Below are positions 1 through 4,336 of a stretch of 5,598 nucleotides of DNA, one piece after another (the stretch's first letter is position 1; every line of letters starts with the position of its first letter). The translations under genes and the position numbers were made by a program. Source of the DNA: Anaerolineales bacterium. Its GTDB lineage: Bacteria > Chloroflexota > Anaerolineae > Anaerolineales > E44-bin32. Under the pieces are notes generated by a model. It was not told the DNA's origin. It did not search any database and was given only the letters and a program-made list of their open reading frames with translations. The stretch lies in contig DAOVFE010000146.1 in the NCBI GenBank assembly GCA_030673085.1, positions 1 through 5,598 on the forward strand, in the 5' to 3' direction.

Positions 1-2
1 AG

Positions 3-140
3 ATGGTGATGCCGGGGGACAATGTAAATTTGGAAGTGGAGTTGATAATACCGGTGGCGCTGGAGAAGGGCTCGAAGTTTGCAGTTCGTGAAGGTGGCTT
101 GACGGTTGGCGCCGGCGTGATTACTGAAATACTAGAATAG
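3..140 (+). CDS. tuf: Elongation factor Tu, C-terminal fragment
   Basis: This is the last 45 codons and stop of the translation GTPase that delivers aminoacyl-tRNA to the ribosome; the rest lies left of the window. The reading frame gives the hallmark end of EF-Tu domain 3: MVMPGDNVNLEVEL, then an ALEKGSKFAVREGG stretch and TVGAGVITEILE. EF-Tu from many bacteria ends in nearly the same way. The alanine of FAVREGG, at the site where kirromycin-resistance changes occur in E. coli, is intact. The usual arginine of EGGRTVG is leucine here. The gene is followed at 50 bases by rpmG, the usual tuf-rpmG-tRNA-secE-nusG order. Identification is very secure; only the start is missing. Confidence 0.97.
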   Translation: MVMPGDNVNLEVELIIPVALEKGSKFAVREGGLTVGAGVITEILE

Positions 141-160
141 GAGGAATATCCGCGGCGGCA

Positions 161-183
161 AGGAAGAAATGTCGATGCGGTAG
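161..183 (+). promoter_or_regulatory. Shine-Dalgarno with four-codon mini-ORF ahead of rpmG
   Basis: AGGAAG at 161-166 is the only good ribosome binding sequence before rpmG, but the ATG it serves best (169) opens a four-codon frame, M-S-M-R, closed by TAG at 181-183. The rpmG ATG follows 6 bases after that stop, in the same frame. Ribosomes may therefore reinitiate at rpmG, or bind at a longer spacing. This is seen directly in the bases; any coupling is inference, and the arrangement may be chance. Confidence 0.35.
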
Positions 184-189
184 ATAACA

Positions 190-354
190 ATGGCAAAGAA
201 AGGCGTTCGACCTGTTGTTACACTTGAATGTAATGAGTGCCGCGAGCGGAACTATACGACTGAGAAGAACCGTCGCAACGATCCCGGAAGGATGGAATTG
301 CGAAAGTATTGTCCACGATGTCGTAAACATACGATTCACCGCGAAACGAAATAG
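190..354 (+). CDS. rpmG: Large-subunit ribosomal protein bL33
   Basis: A 54-residue basic protein of the 50S subunit. It starts MAKKGVRPVVTLEC and carries the L33 core RNDPGRMELRKYCPRC. Two cysteine pairs, C14-x2-C17 and C41-x2-C44, form a zinc ribbon, so this is the zinc-binding (C+) version. The length of 50-55 residues is normal. The ATG at 190 is chosen because family members begin with MAKK; upstream the frame is closed by TAG at 181. No good Shine-Dalgarno lies at the normal distance (see the mini-ORF at 161-183). It sits between tuf and tRNA-Trp, and is probably cotranscribed with both. Confidence 0.97.
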   Translation: MAKKGVRPVVTLECNECRERNYTTEKNRRNDPGRMELRKYCPRCRKHTIHRETK

Positions 355-375
355 AGACAGTGTGAGGTTTTGCAA

Positions 376-449
376 AGGCCAGTAGCTCAATTTGGTAGAG
401 CACCTGTCTCCAAAACAGGGGGTTGTGGGTTCGAGTCCTGCCTGGCCTG
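376..449 (+). tRNA. tRNA-Trp (anticodon CCA)
   Basis: A complete cloverleaf can be folded by eye. The acceptor stem AGGCCAG (376-382) pairs with CTGGCCT (442-448). The D stem is GCTC/GAGC (385-388/398-401) with GG in the loop. The anticodon stem CCTGT/ACAGG (403-407/415-419) holds loop CTCCAAA, with anticodon CCA at 410-412. The T stem GTGGG/CCTGC (425-429/437-441) holds loop TTCGAGT. The first pair A-U and discriminator G (449) are the expected bacterial tryptophanyl-tRNA synthetase identity elements. CCA is not encoded (GCC follows), so the end must be added by nucleotidyltransferase. It lies inside the rpmG-secE interval, a usual place for tRNA-Trp. Confidence 0.97.
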
Positions 450-460
450 CCTTTATAGAC

Positions 461-490
461 AACGACGTCGCTCTGAAGAACGACGTCGTT
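461..490 (+). other. Perfect 10-bp stem-loop between tRNA-Trp and secE
   Basis: AACGACGTCG (461-470) pairs perfectly with CGACGTCGTT (481-490) across a 10-base loop. Because CGACGTCG is itself a palindrome, the arms are also direct repeats, and 479-490 alone is a 12-bp palindrome. Only TTTAATCT follows, so the U-tract is poor for an intrinsic terminator. It could be a weak attenuator, an RNA processing or stability element separating tRNA maturation from the secE message, or a protein binding site. The secE Shine-Dalgarno begins a few bases later. Confidence 0.45.
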
Positions 491-509
491 TAATCTGAGG
501 AGAGATATT

Positions 510-734
510 TTGGCAAAGAAAAAGTCGGCCGCTCCGAAAAAAAAGCAGAATGCTATCTCTCGTTACTTCCGCGAGACGGTGGCGGAGCTACGGAAAGTAA
601 ATTGGCCAACGCGCGAGGAAGCGACTAAGTTAACCTGGATCGTATTGACAGTTATTGTAATCATGAGTTCATTCCTGGGCATAATGGATTACATTTTTTC
701 GCGCCTGATGGCATGGATAATCCAACTGGCTTAA
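510..734 (+). CDS. secE: Preprotein translocase subunit SecE
   Basis: A small inner-membrane subunit of the SecYEG protein channel that clamps SecY. The 74 residues begin with a lysine-rich tail (about 1-13), followed by the amphipathic helix with the family motif ELRKVNWPTREE (26-37) and one hydrophobic membrane segment (about 41-66, WIVLTVIVIMSSFLG). Single-membrane-span forms of 60-75 residues are usual outside the enterobacteria. The start is TTG at 510, supported by GAGGAGAG at 497-504 at good spacing and by the MAKKK beginning; no ATG is available. secE-nusG adjacency is nearly universal, and nusG starts 17 bases after the stop. Confidence 0.96.
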   Translation: MAKKKSAAPKKKQNAISRYFRETVAELRKVNWPTREEATKLTWIVLTVIVIMSSFLGIMDYIFSRLMAWIIQLA

Positions 735-751
735 ATTTTTGGGATACTGCA

Positions 752-1531
752 ATGAGCGATAAAGAATTAGAAAGCCGCGATGCAGCCGAGATGGATGAGG
801 CCGAAATGGCAAATGCTCCTACTGAGGAGCAGATAAACTCAGGCGAAAAAGCGGGTTTCCCAATTGGCGATTTGGCCATAGACCAAACAATATCTGCGTC
901 GGATGAAAAGAAGGCCGAAGAAATTGACGCGCGGCAGGAGATCTCAGAGGTTAGTCTGCGGCAAGAAGATGTAGAAGAAATCGCGCCGCAGGAAGATAAA
1001 GAAGACGGTAATCGCCATTGGTATGTGATCCACTGCTACTCTGGATACGAGAATAAGGTGCGTCATAATCTTGAGCAGCGAATCGAATCGATGGATATGA
1101 AGGATTTCATCTTCGATGTAGTTGTTCCGACCGAGGAAGAGATTGAGGTCAAGGATGGGAAGCGGCGCACTATTGAACGCCGCGTTTTTCCAGGATATGT
1201 GTTAGTTGAGATGGTTTTAAGCGATGAGTCCTGGCATGTGGTCCGAAATACGCCCGGCGTAACTGGTTTTGTAGGGATGGGCAATAAACCCACTCCGCTG
1301 AGCCAGAAAGAAGTATCCCGGATTATTAAACGCATGGAGGCTGATGCTCCGCGAATTAAAGTGGCGTATAAAGTCGGACAGACGGTACGCATTATCGATG
1401 GTCCTTTCAATGACTTCATCGGTACGGTTAACGATATCGATATAGAGCGGGCCAAGGTGCGGGTAATGGTATCATTCTTTGGGCGTGAAACACCGGTAGA
1501 ATTAGATTTTCTGCAAGTAGATAAAGCTTAA
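752..1531 (+). CDS. nusG: Transcription termination/antitermination factor NusG with acidic N-terminal tail
   Basis: NusG binds RNA polymerase to suppress or shape pausing and, through its KOW domain, links to Rho or to the ribosome. The NGN domain spans about 89-197 (HWYVIHCYSGYENKVRHNL; RRVFPGYVLVEM; NTPGVTGFVG at 167-176). The KOW domain spans about 206-259 (VGQTVRIIDGPFNDFIGTV). Both are complete. Ahead of them lie about 87 residues with 28 Asp/Glu and only 8 Lys/Arg, no cysteine and low complexity, probably disordered; E. coli NusG (181 residues) lacks this. The ATG at 752 is preferred: it lies just after secE and has a weak GGGA at 741-744. An upstream in-frame ATG at 713 would overlap secE and has no ribosome binding site. 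The exact start is uncertain; the identity is not. Confidence 0.95.
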   Translation: MSDKELESRDAAEMDEAEMANAPTEEQINSGEKAGFPIGDLAIDQTISASDEKKAEEIDARQEISEVSLRQEDVEEIAPQEDKEDGNRHWYVIHCYSGYENKVRHNLEQRIESMDMKDFIFDVVVPTEEEIEVKDGKRRTIERRVFPGYVLVEMVLSDESWHVVRNTPGVTGFVGMGNKPTPLSQKEVSRIIKRMEADAPRIKVAYKVGQTVRIIDGPFNDFIGTVNDIDIERAKVRVMVSFFGRETPVELDFLQVDKA

Positions 1532-1550
1532 TGGAAGGCATTTTGCCTGT

Positions 1551-1585
1551 GTGGGAGAGCGGCCAAGGTCGCTCGCTATTACCAC
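1551..1585 (+). promoter_or_regulatory. Candidate ribosomal protein L1 binding element upstream of rplK
   Basis: GTGG (1551-1554) pairs with CCAC (1582-1585). After an asymmetric internal loop (GA on the 5' side, GCTATTA at 1575-1581 on the 3' side), GAGCGGCC (1557-1564) pairs with GGTCGCTC (1567-1574) with one G-U; the innermost pairs are too tight and probably open. The flanks GTGGGAG and TACCAC match the L1-stalk base of 23S rRNA (helices 76-78) as I recall it. L1 is known to repress the rplK-rplA message by binding such a mimic near the L11 start. The rplK Shine-Dalgarno follows directly, so bound protein would block initiation. The hairpin is seen; L1 binding is inferred. Confidence 0.7.
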
Positions 1586-1600
1586 GAAAGGAGTATCTCT

Positions 1601-2026
1601 GTGGCAAAGAAACTTAAGGTTGTAGTGAAACTGCAAATTCAAGCCGGCAAAGCGAATCCTGCTCCGCCAATCGGCCCGGCGCTCGCTCCGCACGGTATCA
1701 ACTTGATGGCTTTCTGCAAGGAATATAATGCACGAACTCAAAGCAAAGCTGGCGAGATCATTCCAGCCGAAATCAGCATATTTACGGATGGTTCTTTTAA
1801 ATTTATCCTTAAAACTCCACCAGCTTCTGCGCTGCTATGCAAGGCAGCCGGGGTTGAAAAGGGCTCTGCTGAGCCCAACCGGGAGAAGGTAGGAAAAGTC
1901 ACTCGAGACCAGATTCGAGAAATCGCGGAAATCAAAATGAAGGATCTCAATGCGCTTAACATTGAAGGCGCAATGCGCCAGATTGAGGGTACTGCCCTCA
2001 ACATGGGAATTGAAGTAGAGAACTAA
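1601..2026 (+). CDS. rplK: Large-subunit ribosomal protein uL11
   Basis: L11 binds the GTPase-associated centre of 23S rRNA and helps elongation factors and RelA sense the ribosome. The 141 residues are the usual length. The N-terminal domain holds the proline-rich segment KANPAPPIGPAL (17-28), and the C-terminal RNA-binding domain holds KVGKVTRDQI (96-105) and the family signature near RQIEGTALNMGIEVEN (126-141). GTG at 1601 is the start: AAAGGAG at 1587-1593 is well spaced and MAKK is the family beginning. The common Gly-Gln/Gly-Ser after GPAL is Ala-Pro here (29-30), and the frequent TARSMG is TALNMG. Cotranscribed with rplA, 60 bases downstream. Confidence 0.97.
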   Translation: MAKKLKVVVKLQIQAGKANPAPPIGPALAPHGINLMAFCKEYNARTQSKAGEIIPAEISIFTDGSFKFILKTPPASALLCKAAGVEKGSAEPNREKVGKVTRDQIREIAEIKMKDLNALNIEGAMRQIEGTALNMGIEVEN

Positions 2027-2036
2027 AAGTGTAAAA

Positions 2037-2075
2037 GTGGGAGGGAATATTCAGTTAATAGCCCGTTTGGACCAC
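2037..2075 (+). promoter_or_regulatory. Second candidate L1 binding element, between rplK and rplA
   Basis: GTGG (2037-2040) pairs with CCAC (2072-2075) around an internal loop of GA on the 5' side and GTTTGGA (2065-2071) on the 3' side. Inside, GGG (2043-2045) pairs with CCC (2062-2064) and TATT (2048-2051) with AATA (2057-2060), with loop CAGTT. The ends (GTGGGAG ... ACCACGA) and the 2/7 internal-loop sizes equal those of the element upstream of rplK, while the interior differs. GAGGAG of the rplA ribosome binding site starts at the next base. The upper stem is weaker than in the first copy. Function is inferred from the match to the first copy and to the L1 stalk. Confidence 0.6.
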
Positions 2076-2086
2076 GAGGAGTGAAA

Positions 2087-2800
2087 ATGGCAAAACACGG
2101 AAAAAAGTATCGTAAGGCAGCGGAAAAGATCGACGGTGATAAGCTATATGAACCAGAGGAAGCTCTGCGTCTGGTGCAGGAGACTTCTTATACTAAATTT
2201 GACGGCACGGTTGAACTGCATATGCGGCTGGGTATAGACGCACGGCATGCTGAGCAACAAGTTCGTGATACGGTTCTATTGCCGAATGGCTTGGGAAAAA
2301 CAGTACTGGTATTGGCTTTTGCTGAGGGCGATGCTGCACGGATGGCCAAGGAAGCCGGTGCTGATATTATCGGAGATGATGAGACAATTAAAAAGATTAA
2401 AGACGGCTGGCTTGAATTTGACGCTGCAGTATCTACGCCCAATATGATGGGCAAGATCGGAAAATCCGGGCTAGGGCGCATTCTTGGACCACGGGGATTG
2501 ATGCCCAATCCAAAAGCGGGAACCGTTGTGCGGGAAGAAGACCTGCCGCGAGCTATAAACGAGCTCAAGGCCGGGCGGGTCGAATTCCGTGTCGATAAAG
2601 GCGGAGGCTTGCATGTTCCGATTGGGAAAGCCTCGTTCGAAACTGCCAAATTGTATGAGAATATGGCGGCATTAATGGAAGCTATCAGGCGAGCTCGTCC
2701 GGCGGCGGCTAAAGGAACTTATATTCGCAAGATTACATTAACCAGTACAATGGGTCCTGGAGTTAAAGTGGATCCAAATGCCGCGCAAGCGATGCAATAG
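2087..2800 (+). CDS. rplA: Large-subunit ribosomal protein uL1
   Basis: L1 forms the mobile stalk that guides deacylated tRNA out of the E site, and in many bacteria represses its own rplK-rplA message. The 237-residue length is normal. Domain I is split around domain II. The L1 signature region is at about 123-146, with GRILGPRGLMPNPKAGTV; the C-terminal part contains AKGTYIRKITLTSTMGPGV (208-226). Compared with E. coli there are two extra residues just before the signature (GKIGKSGLGR). ATG at 2087 is chosen over the in-frame GTG at 2081, because GAGGAG at 2076-2081 would overlap the GTG and sits 5 bases before the ATG, giving the usual MAKHGKKYRK start. Confidence 0.97.
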   Translation: MAKHGKKYRKAAEKIDGDKLYEPEEALRLVQETSYTKFDGTVELHMRLGIDARHAEQQVRDTVLLPNGLGKTVLVLAFAEGDAARMAKEAGADIIGDDETIKKIKDGWLEFDAAVSTPNMMGKIGKSGLGRILGPRGLMPNPKAGTVVREEDLPRAINELKAGRVEFRVDKGGGLHVPIGKASFETAKLYENMAALMEAIRRARPAAAKGTYIRKITLTSTMGPGVKVDPNAAQAMQ

Positions 2801-2857
2801 CTAAGGAACCTTGAGATTATGCTTTAAACGCGGATTTGTATTACAATTGATTGATCG

Positions 2858-3001
2858 CTTCGCCAGAGACAGCAGGCGCCTGGCATAGGTAATGGGCTTA
2901 ATATCCTGCCAAGGTGAAGACTTACACGGGCACTTGCCCGTATCAGCAAGATGTTGATGGAGTCTTTGCTTAAGCGCCTAAGGTGAAGCAAAGACTTTTT
3001 T
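2858..3001 (+). ncRNA. Ribosomal protein L10 leader (attenuator) of rplJL
   Basis: This cis-acting RNA matches the L10 leader as I recall its consensus: CCAGAGACAGCAGG, then TTAATATCCTGCCAAGG. P1 is CTTCGCC (2858-2864) with GGTGAAG (2913-2919). An internal loop, AGAGACA against CAA, resembles the kink that L10 binds. Above it are GCAGG/CCTGC (2872-2876/2905-2909) and a short GCC/GGC stem (2878-2880/2895-2897). Next come hairpins 2926-2941 (ACGGGC/GCCCGT) and 2942-2958 (ATCAGCA/TGTTGAT). AAGACT (2917-2922) can pair with AGTCTT (2961-2966) as an antiterminator. That pairing excludes both the end of P1 and the terminator. Bound L10-L12 complex should therefore favour P1 and termination, as known for Bacillus. 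Confidence 0.85.
2961..3001 (+). terminator. Intrinsic terminator in the rplJ leader (attenuator)
   Basis: AGTCTTTGCTT (2961-2971) pairs perfectly over 11 bp with AAGCAAAGACT (2986-2996), and six T residues run from 2996 to 3001. The 14-base loop may add a short inner CCT/AGG. It ends inside the leader, 185 bases before rplJ, so it must be conditional. Its 5' arm is the same sequence the antiterminator would use. Structure is seen directly; conditional use is inferred from its position ahead of essential genes. Confidence 0.9.
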
Positions 3002-3044
3002 ATTCGATTAGCCAGAATATAAATGGCCAGGGCCGTAGGCACTG

Positions 3045-3148
3045 CAGGGCGATAGTCCTGAGCGAATATTTAAACAAGAACCTGCACCCGAAGGGGCAAA
3101 ATTCCCGCAATGGGGGATGTCCCTGAAGGACATCCCTAAAGGAATTTT
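3045..3148 (+). promoter_or_regulatory. Cluster of three hairpins in the distal rplJ leader
   Basis: Past the attenuator the leader continues with three foldable elements. CAGGG/TCCTG is at 3045-3060. TGC-A-CCC/GGG-GCA, with a bulged A and a GAA loop, is at 3083-3098. The long stem has AAAATTCC (3098-3105) pairing with GGAATTTT (3141-3148) around an inner perfect 9-bp hairpin, GGGATGTCC/GGACATCCC (3114-3122/3128-3136). The last two share A3098. The long stem ends about 20 bases before the rplJ Shine-Dalgarno. It is not followed by a U-tract, so it is not a typical terminator. RNA processing, message stability or translational control are all possible. Confidence 0.45.
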
Positions 3149-3169
3149 AAGGGTTTTGTCATTTACTGG

Positions 3170-3179
3170 AAGGAGGTGA
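3170..3179 (+). promoter_or_regulatory. Perfect Shine-Dalgarno setting the TTG start of rplJ
   Basis: AAGGAGGTGA is complementary over all ten bases to the usual 3' end of 16S rRNA. It lies at normal spacing from the TTG at 3186 and so decides that start. Another TTG at 3181 is in a different frame and is too close. Confidence 0.85.
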
Positions 3180-3185
3180 ATTGAT

Positions 3186-3719
3186 TTGGCGATTAGCAAA
3201 GAGCGTAAGATCGATCTACTGAACCAATACCGGGATTTGCTAAAAGGCAGTTCGGGCGTTGTACTGGCGTCCTATTCCGGACTCAGGGTAAGGGAGATGC
3301 AAGATCTACGGCGTAATATTCGTGAGGCTGGCGGCGAATTTCATGTAATAAAGAATAGACTGGTCAGACTTGCCTTCATGGAGGAGGGTCTTCCGATCCC
3401 GGATGAGGGGCTAAACGGCGCCATAGCTATCGGTTTTGCATATGATGATATCCCCGGAGTGGTGAAAGCAATCGTTAATCTCGCCCGCGAATCGGATTCG
3501 GCTGAGATTAAGGGTGCGGTCTTGAATGGAGTGGTTTATGATTCCAAACAGGTAAACCGCATCGCCGATTTGCCGCCTATGCCCATGTTACGGGTCCAAT
3601 TGCTTGGCATTATCCAGGCTCCGGCGACGCGTATTGCTGGCGCGCTGGCAGGCTCAGTGCGGCAGGTAGTTAATGTAATCCATGCCTATTCCGAAACTCA
3701 AACATCAGCAGCGGCATAG
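3186..3719 (+). CDS. rplJ: Large-subunit ribosomal protein uL10
   Basis: L10 anchors the L7/L12 dimers to 23S rRNA beside L11, and its complex with L12 represses rplJL by binding the leader. The 177 residues are the usual length. The rRNA-binding N-terminal domain is at about 1-130, including GVVLASYSGLRVREMQDLR (24-42) and FHVIKNRLVRLAF (52-64). LLGIIQAPATRIAGAL is at about 139-154, and the C-terminal helix (about 155-169) that carries L12 dimers ends in an Ala/Thr/Ser tail. The start is TTG at 3186, fixed by the perfect Shine-Dalgarno and the MAISKERK beginning. The gene has a long attenuated leader and is followed at 58 bases by rplL. Confidence 0.97.
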   Translation: MAISKERKIDLLNQYRDLLKGSSGVVLASYSGLRVREMQDLRRNIREAGGEFHVIKNRLVRLAFMEEGLPIPDEGLNGAIAIGFAYDDIPGVVKAIVNLARESDSAEIKGAVLNGVVYDSKQVNRIADLPPMPMLRVQLLGIIQAPATRIAGALAGSVRQVVNVIHAYSETQTSAAA

Positions 3720-3742
3720 GTGGATTGGATGGAAAAATTGAA

Positions 3743-3760
3743 TGCATATAAATTTATGCA
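3743..3760 (+). other. Small hairpin just upstream of the rplL ribosome binding site
   Basis: TGCATA (3743-3748) pairs with TATGCA (3755-3760) around a six-base A/T loop. It directly abuts AAAGGAGA (3761-3768), the rplL Shine-Dalgarno. Such a placement could keep the site unpaired or stabilise the downstream message, since L12 is needed in several copies per ribosome. It is short and AT-rich, so chance is a fair alternative. Confidence 0.3.
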
Positions 3761-3777
3761 AAAGGAGATAGTATTAA

Positions 3778-4152
3778 ATGGCAGATCTAGAAAAAATCGC
3801 TAAGGAACTAAGTGGACTGACCGTACTTGAAGCGGCCGAGTTGACGAAAATCCTTGAGGAGAAGTGGGGTGTTTCGGCGGCCGCACCGGTGGCAATGGCC
3901 GCCATGCCGGCTGGCGCTGCGGCGGAAGAGGTTGAAGAGAAGACCGAATTTGACGTGATTCTAAAAGAACTCGGTCCGAAAAAGATCGACGTCATTAAGG
4001 CCGTCCGCCAGATCACCAGCCTTGGTCTAAAAGATGCCAAGGAGCTGGCCGAGACTAAGGACGCCAAGATTCTTGAGCAGGCAGGTAAGGAATCGGCGCA
4101 AGATGCTAAGAGCAAGCTCGAAGCGGCTGGTGCGACGGTTGAATTGGTCTAA
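3778..4152 (+). CDS. rplL: Large-subunit ribosomal protein bL12 (L7/L12)
   Basis: L12 dimers form the flexible stalk that recruits and activates EF-Tu, EF-G and other translation GTPases. The 124 residues comprise an N-terminal dimerisation domain (about 1-33, LSGLTVLEAAELTKILEEKWGV), an Ala/Pro/Met-rich hinge (about 34-52) and a C-terminal domain (about 55-124). The factor-binding helix is conserved: KKIDVIKAVRQIT (68-80) then LGLKDAKEL (82-90). After it, the common GAPKPVKEGV-type turn is replaced by TKDAKILEQA (93-102), without Pro or Gly. The ATG at 3778 has AAAGGAGA at 3761-3768. It is the last gene of the operon here. Confidence 0.97.
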   Translation: MADLEKIAKELSGLTVLEAAELTKILEEKWGVSAAAPVAMAAMPAGAAAEEVEEKTEFDVILKELGPKKIDVIKAVRQITSLGLKDAKELAETKDAKILEQAGKESAQDAKSKLEAAGATVELV

Positions 4153-4171
4153 AATCTACCTAATCCTAATT

Positions 4172-4200
4172 ACGAAGCCGCCTGAAATTGGCGGCTTCGT
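4172..4200 (+). terminator. Stem-loop after rplL, probable operon end
   Basis: ACGAAGCCGCC (4172-4182) pairs perfectly over 11 bp with GGCGGCTTCGT (4190-4200), with loop TGAAATT. It starts 20 bases after the rplL stop, as a terminator should. However, GCATTATATGG follows, with no run of T, so release may be inefficient, need Rho, or the stem may protect the 3' end after trimming. The new promoter about 110 bases downstream supports a transcript boundary here. Confidence 0.6.
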
Positions 4201-4307
4201 GCATTATATGGAATGAGTCCACTGAAAAAAGCAGCCAACAGTAGGGAAATATCTTTCTCGCGCTAGGGCTATTTTCAGCGCAATCATGGAAGGAATGGCC
4301 AAAATTT

Positions 4308-4336
4308 TTGCTGAATCAGGATTTCTAGCCTATAAT
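4308..4336 (+). promoter_or_regulatory. Sigma70-type promoter for the 7TM-PAS-GGDEF gene
   Basis: TTGCTG at 4308-4313 and a perfect TATAAT at 4331-4336 are separated by the ideal 17 bases, in an AT-rich stretch (AAAATTTTT just upstream). Transcription should start near 4343, leaving a leader of about 90 bases. A stem-loop in that leader pairs GCTTCA (4351-4356) with TGAAGC (4369-4374), extendable by wobble pairs to a GCGG loop. Position, spacing and the lack of other candidates make this a good call, though it is not proven. Confidence 0.7.

Noticed and set aside
430..457. Promoter for secE inside the tRNA 3' half (TTCGAG, TTTATA)
   Set aside because: Both boxes are poor and the first is the conserved T-loop of the tRNA.
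121..462. Open frames on the minus strand across rpmG and tRNA-Trp
   Set aside because: They run antisense to a certain protein gene and a certain tRNA, resemble no family and have no ribosome site; they are shadows.
713..751. Upstream in-frame ATG extending NusG by 13 residues
   Set aside because: It overlaps the end of secE and has no Shine-Dalgarno; the ATG at 752 directly after secE is more likely, though its own site is weak.
1536..1548. AGGCA/TGCCT hairpin after nusG as a terminator
   Set aside because: Only 5 bp with a 3-base loop and no T run, and the operon continues into rplK.
2842..2847. TACAAT as a -10 box for a dedicated rplJL promoter just before the L10 leader
   Set aside because: The hexamer is good and would start RNA near 2854, close to P1, but no acceptable -35 lies 16-18 bases upstream and there is no extended -10; left as a possibility only.
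4260..4281. GCGCT/AGCGC stem with a 12-base loop upstream of the promoter
   Set aside because: Five pairs with a long loop and no flanking signal; likely chance.
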